Below are positions 1 through 11,382 of a DNA stretch of 64,000 nt, piece by piece. The stretch is from Sapria himalayana. Lineage: Eukaryota; Streptophyta; Magnoliopsida; Malpighiales; Rafflesiaceae. Below the pieces are notes generated by a model. It ran no database searches, had not been told where the DNA came from, and worked only from the letters and a program-made list of their open reading frames with translations. Both the position numbers and the translations under genes were made by a program. Numbering within the stretch: the first letter of the stretch is position 1; each line of letters starts with the position of its first letter. The stretch covers positions 53,369 to 117,368 of the forward strand of contig JAREIK010017162.1 of the NCBI GenBank assembly GCA_029783825.1. The letters run 5' to 3'.

Positions 1-180
1 ACTTACAATGACTACAAATAATACTATTAATTAAATAAAATCACTTACAGATGAATATGCAAAGATAAAATATCGTGAATATCTAGGCAATGTGTTTGCA
101 GAATCTACATAAAGAAACAAAGAATTAATCAGCATGCTAGAGGTGAAAGGATCTCATGCTATTGCTAGATGAAGGGAGCA
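1..180 (-). repeat. Diverged copy of the CACTA tnp2 leader region
   Basis: This stretch aligns base for base with 58732-58910, starting ACTTACAATGACT against ACATACAATGACT and ending near AGGGAGCA in both, by eye at roughly 75-80% identity with few gaps. In the right-hand copy the segment lies just upstream (on the - strand) of the tnp2 start at 58679. If the same layout holds here, a second CACTA element of this family begins its tnp2 gene just beyond the left window edge. The similarity stops after about 180. Confidence 0.75.
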
Positions 181-883
181 TGTCTCTTCCAGTGCACCAA
201 TCAAAGCCACACAAAAAGGTAAGAATAAGGAGAACACAAGAACTAGGTGAAATGATGATTAGTATATCTACATACATACTACAATATATGTACATATAAT
301 ACTACAACATTATATTTACATGTATAATGAGTATATATGTACTTAGTATATATATACATTTAATATTATAGTAGATATGTACATATACTATAGTAATATA
401 TGTAACTAGTGAAAATGCTAGTATATAGGTACATATATATTATAGTATTAAATATTTATCAAAACATAACTTTATTAATTTATTTATTTTGATTTGATTG
501 ACTAGTTTAAATTTCATACAGATATGGTACGGCATTGTTCCCCATACGAAACTTTTATAAGCGAATAGATTTTTTACTAGACATTACATGCTGTGACTAG
601 GACAGCTTTGTCGTAGCAGAAAGATGGTGACCGGAGGAGCTGGGGGATAGAAAGCAAAGTCAATTTAATGGATAGATTATATTTTATGCACTATATGTAT
701 GTATATGTATTGAACTTTTATCCTGTACAATCTTATTGCAATTTTTTTGTGCCTTGTGTTTCCAAGTTCGATGCAATTTAAAATAAACAAAGATGATCTT
801 TGTAGCCTTAGTTAAGGTGTTTGTTTAGTTTTTTATTCTTATTACAGAATATATAGTAGTTTGATGTTCATGCTCCATAATAG
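181..883. other. AT-rich stretch without a recognised gene
   Basis: From 245 to 480 the sequence is made of TACATATA/TATATGTAC words like those of the satellite that starts near 884. From 480 to 880 it is less repetitive and locally richer in GC (590-650). A donor-like AAG|GTAAGAA near 218 and an acceptor-like TTTCATACAG near 521 could bound an intron on the + strand, and AAATAAAC near 780 resembles a polyadenylation signal. No frame gave a protein I recognise, so this is at most an unplaced gene fragment. Confidence 0.4.
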
Positions 884-1692
884 GTGTTTACGCTTTTATT
901 TAATGTAAATACTTGTACATTTATACCTATATATATATGTATATGTACATATATACTAGTATATATCTACATATACATATATAGTAGTATATATGTACAA
1001 GTATTTACCAGTATATGTGTATATGTAAATATACACTATAGTATATGTACATATTTATATGTATATATAGATGATTAGTATATGTACATATGTACACTAA
1101 AGTATATGTACATACATACTGTAGTTTATATGTATACACTGGTATATATGTACATATATACTACAGTGTATATGTATATATATACTAGAATATATGTACA
1201 AGTATGTACTAGTATATATGTACATACTTGTACATATACACTATAGTGTATACATACATGTATTTATATATGTACATATATACTATAGTGTAAATGTATA
1301 CACATATATGTACATATACACTGTTGTGTATATGTACATATACTAAGTTTATATGTCCATATAAATACTTGTACATATATACCAGTATATATATTCATAT
1401 ACAAATATACTAGTGTATACATATACACTACACTGTATATGTATACACATATATATGTAAAAATATATTGTAGTGTGTATGTACATATACTGAGTATATA
1501 TGTACATATAAATACTTGTACATATATACCATTATATATATTCATATACAAATATACCAGTGTATACATATACACTATATATGTATACACATATATATGT
1601 AAAAATATATTGTAGTGTATATGTACATATACTGAGTATATATGTACATATACACTACACTGTATGTGTATATGTACACTACACTGTATATG
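884..1692. repeat. TATATGTACATATA satellite with about 145-bp units
   Basis: The tract is built from near-palindromic words such as TATATGTACATATATAC and ACTATAGTGTATA. A higher-order unit is visible: GTATACACATATAT recurs at 1296, 1441 and 1583, giving 145- and 142-bp spacings, and the sequence between (including ATTCATATACAAATATAC) repeats too. It is distinct from the tetranucleotide array that starts at about 1693. The 160-aa open frame on the - strand here is repeat-encoded and not a credible gene. Confidence 0.8.
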
Positions 1693-2992
1693 TACATATA
1701 GAGGGATAGATAGAAAGAGAGTAGAAAGATAGATAGATAAACACATAGATTGATTTATTTATAGAAATATATATAGATAGACAAATAGATTGATTGATTA
1801 ATAGTTTAATCGATAAAAAGAAAGTTAGATAGTTAGGCACATAAATCGATAAAGAAAGTTACTAGGATAAATATAATACATATTAACATTTAGACAAATA
1901 TATTAATAGATAGATAAAAAGATATATTGATAAATAGACAAATATAGATATAGAAATATAGAAAGATAGACAGATAGATAGAAACAAACATTTACAAATA
2001 GATAGATAAATAGATAGGTGGATAGAGAGATGGATAGACAAATAGACAGATAAATAGATAGAAAGATAGAAAGAAAAAAAGATAGATAGATAGATAGATA
2101 GTTAAATAAATTGATTAATAAAGAGATAGATATATAGATATATATAAATATTGATAAATAGATAGATAGATAGATAGATAGACAAATATAAAGAGAGAGA
2201 GATAGATAGATAGATAGATAGACACATATAAAGATAGATAGTTAAATTGATAGACTGATTAATTGATAGATTGATAGAGAGAATGATAGATAGATAAATA
2301 GAAAAATAGAAAAATATATGGAGTAGTCAAATAGATAAATAGATAGAAAGATACTCAAATAGATAAAAAAGATAGATAGATAAAAAGATAAATAGATAGA
2401 TATGCAAATAGTTAGAAAGTTTGATAGATATAAAGATAGATAGATTGATAAAAAAATTGATAGAAAGATTGATATAAAGATTGATAGACAGATTGATTGA
2501 CAGATTAATAGACATATTGATAGATAGATTTATATATATGATGAAATATAGATACTTACACAGATAGATAGACAAATTTATATATAGAAAGATACATAGC
2601 TTATTACAAGGATAGATAGAAAAATAGGAAGATAGATAGATATAAAGATAGAAATAGATAGATAAAAAGATAGATAGATAATTATACATATAGATAGATA
2701 GATAGATAGACAGATAGACAGATAGACAGACATGTAGATAGATAAATAAAAAGATATATAGACTGATAGATAGATTGACATAGAGATAAAAAAATACATA
2801 AACTGATAAATATATAGATAGATAGATAAATAGACATAAAGATAGATAGATATACATATAGATAGGCATATACATAGTCAGATAGATAGACTAACACATA
2901 GATAGGTAAATAGATAGAGAGATAAATAGAAAGATAGATAGAAAAATAGATGGACAAATACACAGAAAGATATACAAACAGATAGATAGACT
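1693..2992 (-). repeat. Degenerate GATA-strand tetranucleotide array
   Basis: The + strand reads GATA/GACA/AATA units, the reverse complement of the TATC units found in the rest of the window. The units are imperfect, with substitutions such as GACA, GAAA and GATT. The polarity changes abruptly near 2993 (GATAGATAGACTATCTTTAT). Open frames on the - strand are repeat translations. Confidence 0.9.
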
Positions 2993-5024
2993 ATCTTTAT
3001 ATCTATCAATCTATCAATCACTCAATCAATCAATCTATCTATCTAATTGTCAATCTATGTTATATATTTTTTTGTTTAACTCTATATTTATCTATCTATC
3101 AATTAGTCTATCTATATATCTATCTATTTGTCTATCAAACTATTTATCAATCAATATATCTCTCTCTATAAATATTTCTTTTAATCTATATATCAATTTG
3201 TCTATCCAACTATCTATCTACTTGGTTACGAATATATCAGTCTATCTATCTAAGTACATGTTTATATAACTATCTAGCTATCTATTTAGGTATCTATTTA
3301 TCTATCTATCTTTCTTTCTTTCTATCAATTTGTCTATCAATCTATTTATCAATATATATATCAATCTTTCTATAATTTTGTGATTTAATCTATCTATCTA
3401 TTTTTCTATCTATCTATGTATCTACTTGTCTATCTATCTATCTATCTATTTATCTATCTCTCAATTTTTTTATCTGTATATCATTCTATCTATCTATCTA
3501 TCTATATATTTGTCTATCTATCAATCTATCTGTCTATTTTATCTATCTATCAATCTTCCAATGAATCTTTCTATCAATCTCTTTATCAATTTGACTATCA
3601 TTGTATCTTTCAATTTATCTATCAATATGTATATCATTCTATGTATCAATCTATCCATAAATTTATCTATCTATCTGCTATTTTTTTGTCTATCTATCTA
3701 TCTTACTTTTTATCTATCTATTTGTCTATCTATCTGTCTATCGATATGTATATCAATTTGTCTATATATCTATCTATCTATCTATCTATGTGTCAATATT
3801 TTTATCAATCTATCTATCTGTCTATCTATCTATCTATATAGCTATTTGTCTATCTTTTTATATATTTTTCAATCAATCAATCTAACTATCTATCATTCTA
3901 TCTTTTATTATATCTATCAATCTTTTTATGAATCTATCTATCATTCTATCAATCTATCTATCTATATATCTATCTATCGATTTGTCTATTGATGAGTCTA
4001 TCTATCTATCTGTCTATCCATATATCTATATTTATGCCCTTTTATATGTCTATCTATTTATATATTTTTTGTCTGCCTATCTATCTATCTATCAATCTAT
4101 CGGTAAATCTATCTGTTTATCCATCTATCTGACTATCAATAAGTGTATCGATATATCTATATACATATTTTACTATTTATCTATCTATTTGTATATCTAT
4201 GTGCCTATCTATTTTCTATCTCTATTTATTTATTTGTCTATTTATCTGTCTATCTATTTATCTTTCTATCTATATATCTGTATATCTATCTATAAAACTA
4301 TCTATATATCTATCTATCATTCAATTAATCAATCAATCAATTAATCTATCTATCTATATAATACTATATCTATATAACTATATGTCTATCTTTTTATTAG
4401 TCTATATATCTATCTAACTATCTATTCAACTATCTCACTATCTTTCTATCTCTCTATCTCTTTATCTCTCTATCCTTTTATCTATCAAACTACCAGCCTA
4501 CCTACCTACCTACATACCTAGTGATGTAACTATCTGTCTATCTTTTTAATTGTTAATCTTTTGATATATCTATCAGTCTATTTATCTATATATCTATCTA
4601 TTTGTCTATCTATGTATCTATATATCTATCTAACTATCTATCTCTAATCTTTCGGTCTATCTATCTATCTCTCTATCTATGAAGTTGTCTATCAATCTAT
4701 ATTTTAATCTTTCTATTAATCTGTCTATCTAATAATATATCTATCTATATATCTTCTATTTATTTGTCTATTTGTTTGTCTATCTATCTATCTAGCTATG
4801 TATTTGTCTGTCTATATGGTTGGGTATCTATTTGTCTATCTTTCTGTTTATTTATCTACCTATATATCTATCTATCATTGTGTATATCTATCTTTCTATC
4901 TAACTAACTATCTATTTATTTGTCTATCTTTTTTTCTATCTATCTGTTAATATATGTATCTGTCTATCTATTTACATATCTAAGTGTATATCTATCTGTC
5001 TATCTATCTATTTATCTATCTATG

Positions 5025-5055
<31 letters not shown>

Positions 5056-5825
5056 GTGTGTATCTATATGATCAATCTATTTGTTGATTTAATTGTTTAT
5101 TTTTCTATCTAACTATCTGTCTAACTAATTGTATATCTATCTATCTATCTATTTTTGTAGTTGTCTATCTATCTATATATCAATCTGTCTATTAAACTGT
5201 CTATAAATCTATCTATATATATTTATCTATTTTTCTATATGTTTATCTATCTATCTATCTATCTATTAGTCTATCTATCTATCTAACAATATATCTATCA
5301 ATCTATCTATCAAACTAATCTATCAATCTGTATATTTAACTTCTTTCAATCTATCGATCAATCTATTTATTAATCTGTCTATCAATTTGGATAAATCTAC
5401 ATATCAATCTATCTTTATATCGGTCTATCTATCGATCTGACAATTTATCTATATATCAATCTATCTATCTATCAATTACTATGTCTATCAATTTTTCTAT
5501 CTATCTATCTTTGTATATGATATCTATTTCTCTATTTATCTATCTATCTGTTTATCTATCTATCTATATGTCTTTCTATCTATCTATATATCTATCTATA
5601 TCTCTATCTTTCTAACTAACTATCTATATATTAATCTATCTCTTCTATTTGTTTATCAATCAATCAATCAAACAATCAATTAGTATGTCTATCAATATAT
5701 CTATTATCTATATGTGTGTCTATCTAACTATTTATCTATTTTTCTATCTATATGGGTATCTATCTTTATACCTATCTATCTATTTATCTATCATTATGTC
5801 TTTCTATTAGCCGATCTAATTGTCT

Positions 5826-5828
<3 letters not shown>

Positions 5829-5901
<73 letters not shown>
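5829..5901. repeat. Compound (TA)n(TG)n(TA)n microsatellite
   Basis: About 25 bases of TA repeat run into about 26 bases of TG repeat and then about 22 bases of TA repeat. It is an island of dinucleotide repeat in the tetranucleotide array. Confidence 0.95.
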
Positions 5902-6360
5902 GTCTATCTTACTAGCTATCTATCTATTTATATAACTGTCTATGTTTTTTTGTCTATCAAACTATCTATCTATCTGTATAAAAATATATTTAGCTATATA
6001 TCTATCTCTATGTATATCTTTCTATCTATCTATCAATATATCTATATATCTATTTAATTATCTATCTGACCTTATGTTTGTCTATCTTTTTGTGTATCTA
6101 ATTTTATTTTTATCAATCTATCAATCAATCAATCTATCTATCTATCTAACTATTTATCTATTTGTGTATCTATATGTCTATCTATCTTTCTACCTATATG
6201 TTTATCTATTTATCTATCTATCTGTCTCTATATATTTTTATCTATTTGTCTAAATATACATATATCTATATGTCTATCTATCTATCTATTTATCTGTCTT
6301 TCTATCTGTCTATCTTTATGTTCATCTATTTGTCTATATATCTAACTATATAATAATATA

Positions 6361-6478
6361 TCTATCTATCTATATGTATATCAATCAATAAATTTATCTA
6401 TCTAAATATCTATCTAATATCTATCTATCTATATGTATATCAATCAATAAATTTATCTATCTAAATATCTATCTAATA
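6361..6478 (+). repeat. Perfect 59-bp tandem duplication
   Basis: Two adjacent copies (6361-6419 and 6420-6478) appear identical, including the distinctive CAATCAATAAATTTATC core. Perfect identity in an otherwise heavily mutated array points to a recent duplication or an assembly artefact. Confidence 0.9.
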
Positions 6479-8377
6479 TCTATCTATCTATATATTTTTC
6501 TATATGTCTATCTATATATATATATATATATATATCTGTCTATATTTCTATCTATCGATCTATCGATCTATCTATGTCTCTATTTATCTTTATATATATA
6601 TATATATATATATATATCTATCTATCTATCTATCTATTTGTCTTTATGTCTATATATCATTCTTTTTATCTAGTCTATATATTTTTCTTTCTATTTATCT
6701 ATCTATAGATTTATCTTTTTATCTAACTAGTTGTCTATCTATCTTTCTATCAATATCTCTATCTATCTTTTTATTAATCTATCCATCAATCTATCTATCA
6801 ATATTTCTATCAATCTATTTATAATCCGTATATAAATCTATCTATCAAACTATCTATTTAACTATCTATGTATCTATATATCTTTATATCTATATATCAA
6901 TATTTCTATCTATCAAGTTGTCTATCAATCTATCTTTTAATCTTTCTATTAATTTTTCTATCTAATTATATATTTATCTTTCTTTCTTTCTATCAATATG
7001 TCGATTTGTCAGTCTGTCTATCTATCTATATGTTTGTCTATATGGCTGGGTATATGTTTGTCTATCTATCTATCTATCTTCCTAACTAACTAACTATCTA
7101 TCTATCTATCATTGTATTTTTCTATCTTTCAATTGAACTAACTATCTATCTATTTATCTATATTTTTTTCTATCTATCTGTCAATCTATGTATCTATCTA
7201 TTTATCTACATGTCTAAGTGTATATCAATTTGTCTATCTATCTATTTATCTATCTGTGTATCTATATGTCTATCTATCTGTGTATCTATATGATCAATCT
7301 ATTAGTCGATATATATGTTTATCTTTCTGTCTTACTATATGTCTTTCTAATTGTCTATCTATCTATCTATATATGTATCTATCTATCTTTGTATTTGTCT
7401 ATCTATCTTTATATCAATCTACATATCAATATGTCTATCAATGTGTCTATCAATCTGTCTATCAATCTGTCTATCTAACTTTCAATCTATCTATCTTTCT
7501 ATTTTCTATCTATATATATGTCTATCTCTGTTTGTCTATATATATGTCTATCTATTTAGCTATTTATGAGTTTGTTTGACTATATATATATATATATCTA
7601 TATATATTTATATGTTTATCTATCTATCTATCTGTTAGTCTATCTATCTACCTATCTAACAATATATCTATCTATCTATATATCAATCTTCTTTCAATCT
7701 ATCTATCTATCTATCTATTAATCTGTCAATTTATCTATCTATCTATTTATCTATTAATATATCTGTCAATTTGTCTATCTATCTTTGTATTTGATTTCTA
7801 GTTGTCTATTTATCTATCTATCTATTTGTCTATATGTCTATATATATATATATATATCTACCTATATTTCTATTTATTTGTCAATCTTTCTATTGATCTA
7901 TCTATCTATCTCTCTATTTATCTTTGTATCTATCTATCTCTTGATCTAACTATCTATCTATCCATCCATCTATCTATTTGTTTCTATGTCTATCTATCTT
8001 TCTTTCTATCTGGTCTTTATATTGTTATTTCTATTTATCTATCTTTCTATTTATCTTTCTATCTAACTATTTCTCTATCTATCTTTCTATCAATATCTCT
8101 ATCTTTTTATTAATCTATCCATCAATCAATCAATCTATCTTTCTATCAATCTATATATAATCTGTATATAAATGTCTATCAATCTATCTATATGACTATC
8201 TATATATCTTTATATCTATTTGTGAATTTATCTGTCTATCAATATGTCTACTATCTATCTATTAATCTATCTATCAATTTGACTATCTATCTATCTATTA
8301 GTCTATCTATATATCTATCTATCTGTTTATCTAATTATTTAACTATCTATATATCTATCTATCTATCTATTTATCTA

Positions 8378-9447
8378 TTTTTTTAAGGTTTGTTTTATTA
8401 TTATGCCATCTCTTTTGGCGGAGGAATACCATTTGTACAAACTAATACTACCTTTTTCTCTTTTACACCCTTCCTCAAAAATAAAAGATAAAGCCTAGCT
8501 CTATAGATTTTTACTTTTGATTCTCTTCATTTAACTATGTATTATGAAGAATGTTTGCTAGTTTTGATGCACTTTTCTGGACTTTTTTGTTCAAACTATG
8601 TTTGTGATCTTTTCCTGCCTTTCATAACATTATTTGGCTCTTTAACTTTGCTTTTTCAGGATCACCTCTCACTGCTCCATATACCTTGGCTTTTTATTGA
8701 CCCTTCACCCCCTTGATGCCTTACCGAGCCCCCCTACTTGACAGGTCTCCTTGGTTCTTAAAGGTGTATATTCAGACTCTTACGTTATCTGCAGCATTAA
8801 CACCCCAAAACAACCAATACCATGCATAATTACAGCTATTATTCTGTTACCACTCTGTGAACCTGTTGAAGCTTCACTCCGTGTCCCTGCTGTTGGCTTT
8901 GCTGTATGAAGACTGCCCTTACAGACTCATACAGGCACATATACTACCCTATACAGACTTTTGCCGCCTTTAACATTATTAATAACAAGTTACAAACTCT
9001 ATTTTCTAGCTCATTACACTTCAAATTCAACAAATTACAAGCAATACTTAGGCAAGATAAGTAAGCTATCATCAATACTCAAGTCCCCTTTTGGTATGTT
9101 CCTTGAATGTTTTTTCTGCAAAACTAACACCCAATACAGCTAGTACAATATAAGTTATATTATCGCATTTATACCCTTACCAACTTGCGTCTGCTTCCCT
9201 GTTGGGGCTTCTTTCAGGAGGCCTTCTACAATCATCCTGCCCAATGCCCCTCTTTTTTTTAAATGTTTCTAATTCTTCAGGCTAGCCCTTTTCGCCCATT
9301 AGGACTAGGAAGATTTTCAATTATGCCTTGCCACCGCCTACATTTGTCTTTATAAACTACAATAGAGTGCAATAAAGAGGAACAAAAAGCATATACCAAA
9401 GCAAGAAATTATTCCACTGAATTTTTTTTAAATTTTGTTTTATTCTT
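8378..9447 (-). other. LINE A 3' untranslated region and poly(A) tail
   Basis: No conserved coding is visible. Near the 3' end (about 8408-8432) the + strand reads CTCTTTTGGCGGAGGAATAC, which recurs almost unchanged near the 3' end of LINE B (about 20312-20336). Such a conserved terminal motif fits the 3' end signal recognised by the element's reverse transcriptase, but that role is inferred. Confidence 0.7.
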
Positions 9448-9930
9448 TTAATTTTGAACTCTAATATAAGGAAATCCTATTTTGTCAAGTCTTATCAATC
9501 CTTTATACTTATCTGGAATACTATTCTCATCAAATTCCTGAAAACCTTTTCTCATACCTTCCTCTGCTAATTTTTCTGCAAGCGCATTAGCTTCCCTAAA
9601 TATGTGAATAATTTCTCCTTTGAGTTCAATTACTAATTCTTTTATCTTATTAATATCTTCATCTAACCTCCATAGCTCTATTTTGTCTTTCATTAGGTCT
9701 ACTAAAAGACTCGAGTCTACCTGTATTTGAATTTTGCTGGACCCATTTTCTTTGCAAATTTGAAGACCCTTATATAGGGCCATTGTTTCTGAGTGCAAGG
9801 CCGAAGAGGCTATTCCTCTCATTGTAAATGCCTTAATTATGCTACCTTCCTTATTTCTTATTACTCCTCCACCTCCTACCATTCCCATCTCTCTTTTAAA
9901 GCTTCCATCTGTAATCAAGATAAGGTAGTC
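9448..9930 (-). pseudogene. LINE A RNase H domain
   Basis: This is an RNase H of the type found at the C terminus of plant L1 ORF2 proteins; it would degrade the RNA strand of RNA-DNA hybrids during reverse transcription. Visible motifs in order are ITDGSF (first Asp), a Gly-rich VGGGGVIRN strand, HSETMAL (Glu) and IQVDSSLLV (second Asp), then FREANALAEKLAEEG, where the Asp usual after ANALA is Glu. The frame is shifted against the upstream connector near 9930: the better upstream frame reads IKWRNSLKDY and joins LITDGSF. It ends with a normal stop at 9448. Confidence 0.9.
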
Positions 9931-9932
9931 TT

Positions 9933-10895
9933 TTAGAGAGTTTCTCCACTTAATAATTTTAATAGCTGGTGGTTTTCTAAGGCTTGTGGAAAGGCCCCAT
10001 GACTTTTTATATCAATGTCCTTGTTTTTTAGTTTTATCGGGTTGCATGCTGTTATGAATGTGCTTTCTCTTTTAATCTCTTCTAAGATGTTCTCATAGCT
10101 CATCAGGATATTCTCAAAACGACTTTTATTTCTAGCTTTCCATATGCACCATATTGTAATATGAGGGATATATTGTCTGAGCCATTTGAGAATTTTATTC
10201 TTGGTGCACTTTTGATCCCAACTTTCTAATCTATCAATAAGATTTCCTGCTTCTGTTTTAATTTTTTCTTCTGTTTCTAGTCTGCTCCATAATTTATCAG
10301 ATATTGTTCCTGTAGAAAATAAGTGCTCAATACTTTCTATCTCCGTTCTACAACATTCACATCTAGAGGCTAGCCTTATTCCCTTTCTTTGTATATTCTC
10401 ATCTACTGGTATGACTTTTGCATGAAGTTTCCACACAAATAAATTAATTTTCTGTGGGATCTATTTTAATCATAATCTTTAGTAAATATCATGTGATTGC
10501 CTTTTTTTTCTTACTAAATTTTTTGTGCTCTTTAATGTGAAAATTCCTTGAGCATTAAGCTTCCATTTCCATTTTTTACTTGTCAGAATCGCATGATTTT
10601 CTACTATATTTTTCTGTTTATTCATTAATTTCCAACTTTTTGACGCCTTTCTAAAGTTAACCAGCTTATCCCCAAGCTCGTATCTAGCTTTTATATATGC
10701 AGCCCAAAGACTCCCATTTTCTTTTACTCTCCACCAGTTCTTGCAAGCCCATGCTTTAGTTATATCTTCTAGTGTGGAGAATCCTAATCTAGCTTCTTCC
10801 TTAGGGTAACATAAATCTTGCCATTTTTTCCAGTGAAGCTTGTTTTTTCCTTCTTTTTTCCCCCATAAGAAAATTGTCATTTCTCTTTCTATTTT
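9933..10895 (-). pseudogene. LINE A connector with zinc-binding RT-associated domain
   Basis: This part joins the RT to the RNase H in ORF2. It starts with IFLWGKKEGKNKLHWKKW and WWRVKENGSLWAAYIKARY, typical of plant LINEs, and contains the zf-RVT type motif PQKINLFVWKLHAKVIP followed by SRCECC and IEHLF, with Cys and His spaced as potential metal ligands. The same reading frame is interrupted by three stops near 10460-10481. WCIWKARNKSRFE near 10110-10150 is also characteristic. It is non-functional; the domain assignment rests on motif likeness and on the parallel with LINE B. Confidence 0.85.
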
Positions 10896-11382
10896 TTAAA
10901 TTATGCTTTTTGGTGGCTGCGTCGACATTAAAACGTGTGCTAGAGAACTTTGAAGTACATGTGTTATAAGTGTAATTCTTCCTGCCATACTTAGCAGATT
11001 CACCTTCCAACTCGCGATTTTATTTCTAATCTTATCCACTAAGAATGATAAGTATGCCTCCTTCACCCTTCCTTCATAAATTGGGCGTCCTAGGTACATA
11101 AAAGCACCCTTTGCTTGCATGAAACCTGTGATTCTACTAATCCTTTGAGAGGTAATTTCTGATGTATTTTTGGACGTAAGAAATTGACATTTATTCTTAT
11201 TCAATGCTTGTCCTGTTTCTTCCTCCAAAGACTGCAAAAATATCTTCATATTTTTCAATGATTTACTACTGGCATTTGTGAAGATGATAATATCATCCGC
11301 ATATGCCAGACAATTCACAGGAGGAGTGTGCCTGGGTTGCTTGAAAGCAACGATTTTACCCCTTCTCATTTCCTCTTTTAAG
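10896..11382 (-). pseudogene. LINE A reverse transcriptase, C-terminal part
   Basis: The fragment starts at KEEMRRGK and carries the catalytic YADD box (CLAYADDIIIF; YADD at 11292-11303), then the thumb-like stretch LEEETGQALNKNKCQF and the MYLGRPIYEG and SMAGRITLITHVL motifs common to plant LINE RTs. An in-frame TAA at 10896-10898 separates it from the connector, which continues in the same frame. The N-terminal RT motifs are missing through 5' truncation. The closest relative in the window is LINE B, with clear but far from complete identity, so the two insertions are not recent copies of each other. Confidence 0.92.

Larger units (their letters stand above)
2993..8377 (+). repeat. Degenerate TATC array, segment 1
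   Basis: The + strand is continuous TATC units with variants TGTC, TTTC, AATC, TATT and TATG. The perfect runs I noticed are short, about seven units near 5025-5052. Larger-scale repeats lie within it: a stretch near 4800-5150 resembles 7020-7370, and 6600-6900 resembles 7930-8230. No gene is supported; the open frames are Tyr/Leu/Ser/Ile/Asn-only translations. The segment is interrupted at 8378 by a LINE poly(A) tail. Confidence 0.95.
8378..11382 (-). mobile_element. 5'-truncated L1-type LINE (LINE A)
   Basis: A non-LTR retrotransposon lies on the - strand: a short T run at 8378-8384 is its poly(A) tail, then a 3' untranslated part, RNase H, a zinc-binding connector and the C-terminal part of the reverse transcriptase. 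It starts inside the RT domain at 11382, at the point equivalent to about 23370 in LINE B, so the endonuclease, ORF1 and most of RT are absent. 5' truncation is usual for target-primed reverse transcription. The flanks share CTATCTATTTA (8363-8373 and 11383-11393), a possible target-site duplication but weak evidence in a TATC array. Stops and a frameshift show it is dead. Confidence 0.93.

Noticed and set aside
1264..1746. A 160-aa - strand frame with repeated Tyr-Val-His-Ile words
   Set aside because: It is encoded entirely by the TATATGTACATATA satellite and mirrors its 145-bp unit.
2327..2963. Three overlapping - strand frames
   Set aside because: They are sense-strand translations of the inverted GATA block; three open frames at once are a repeat signature.
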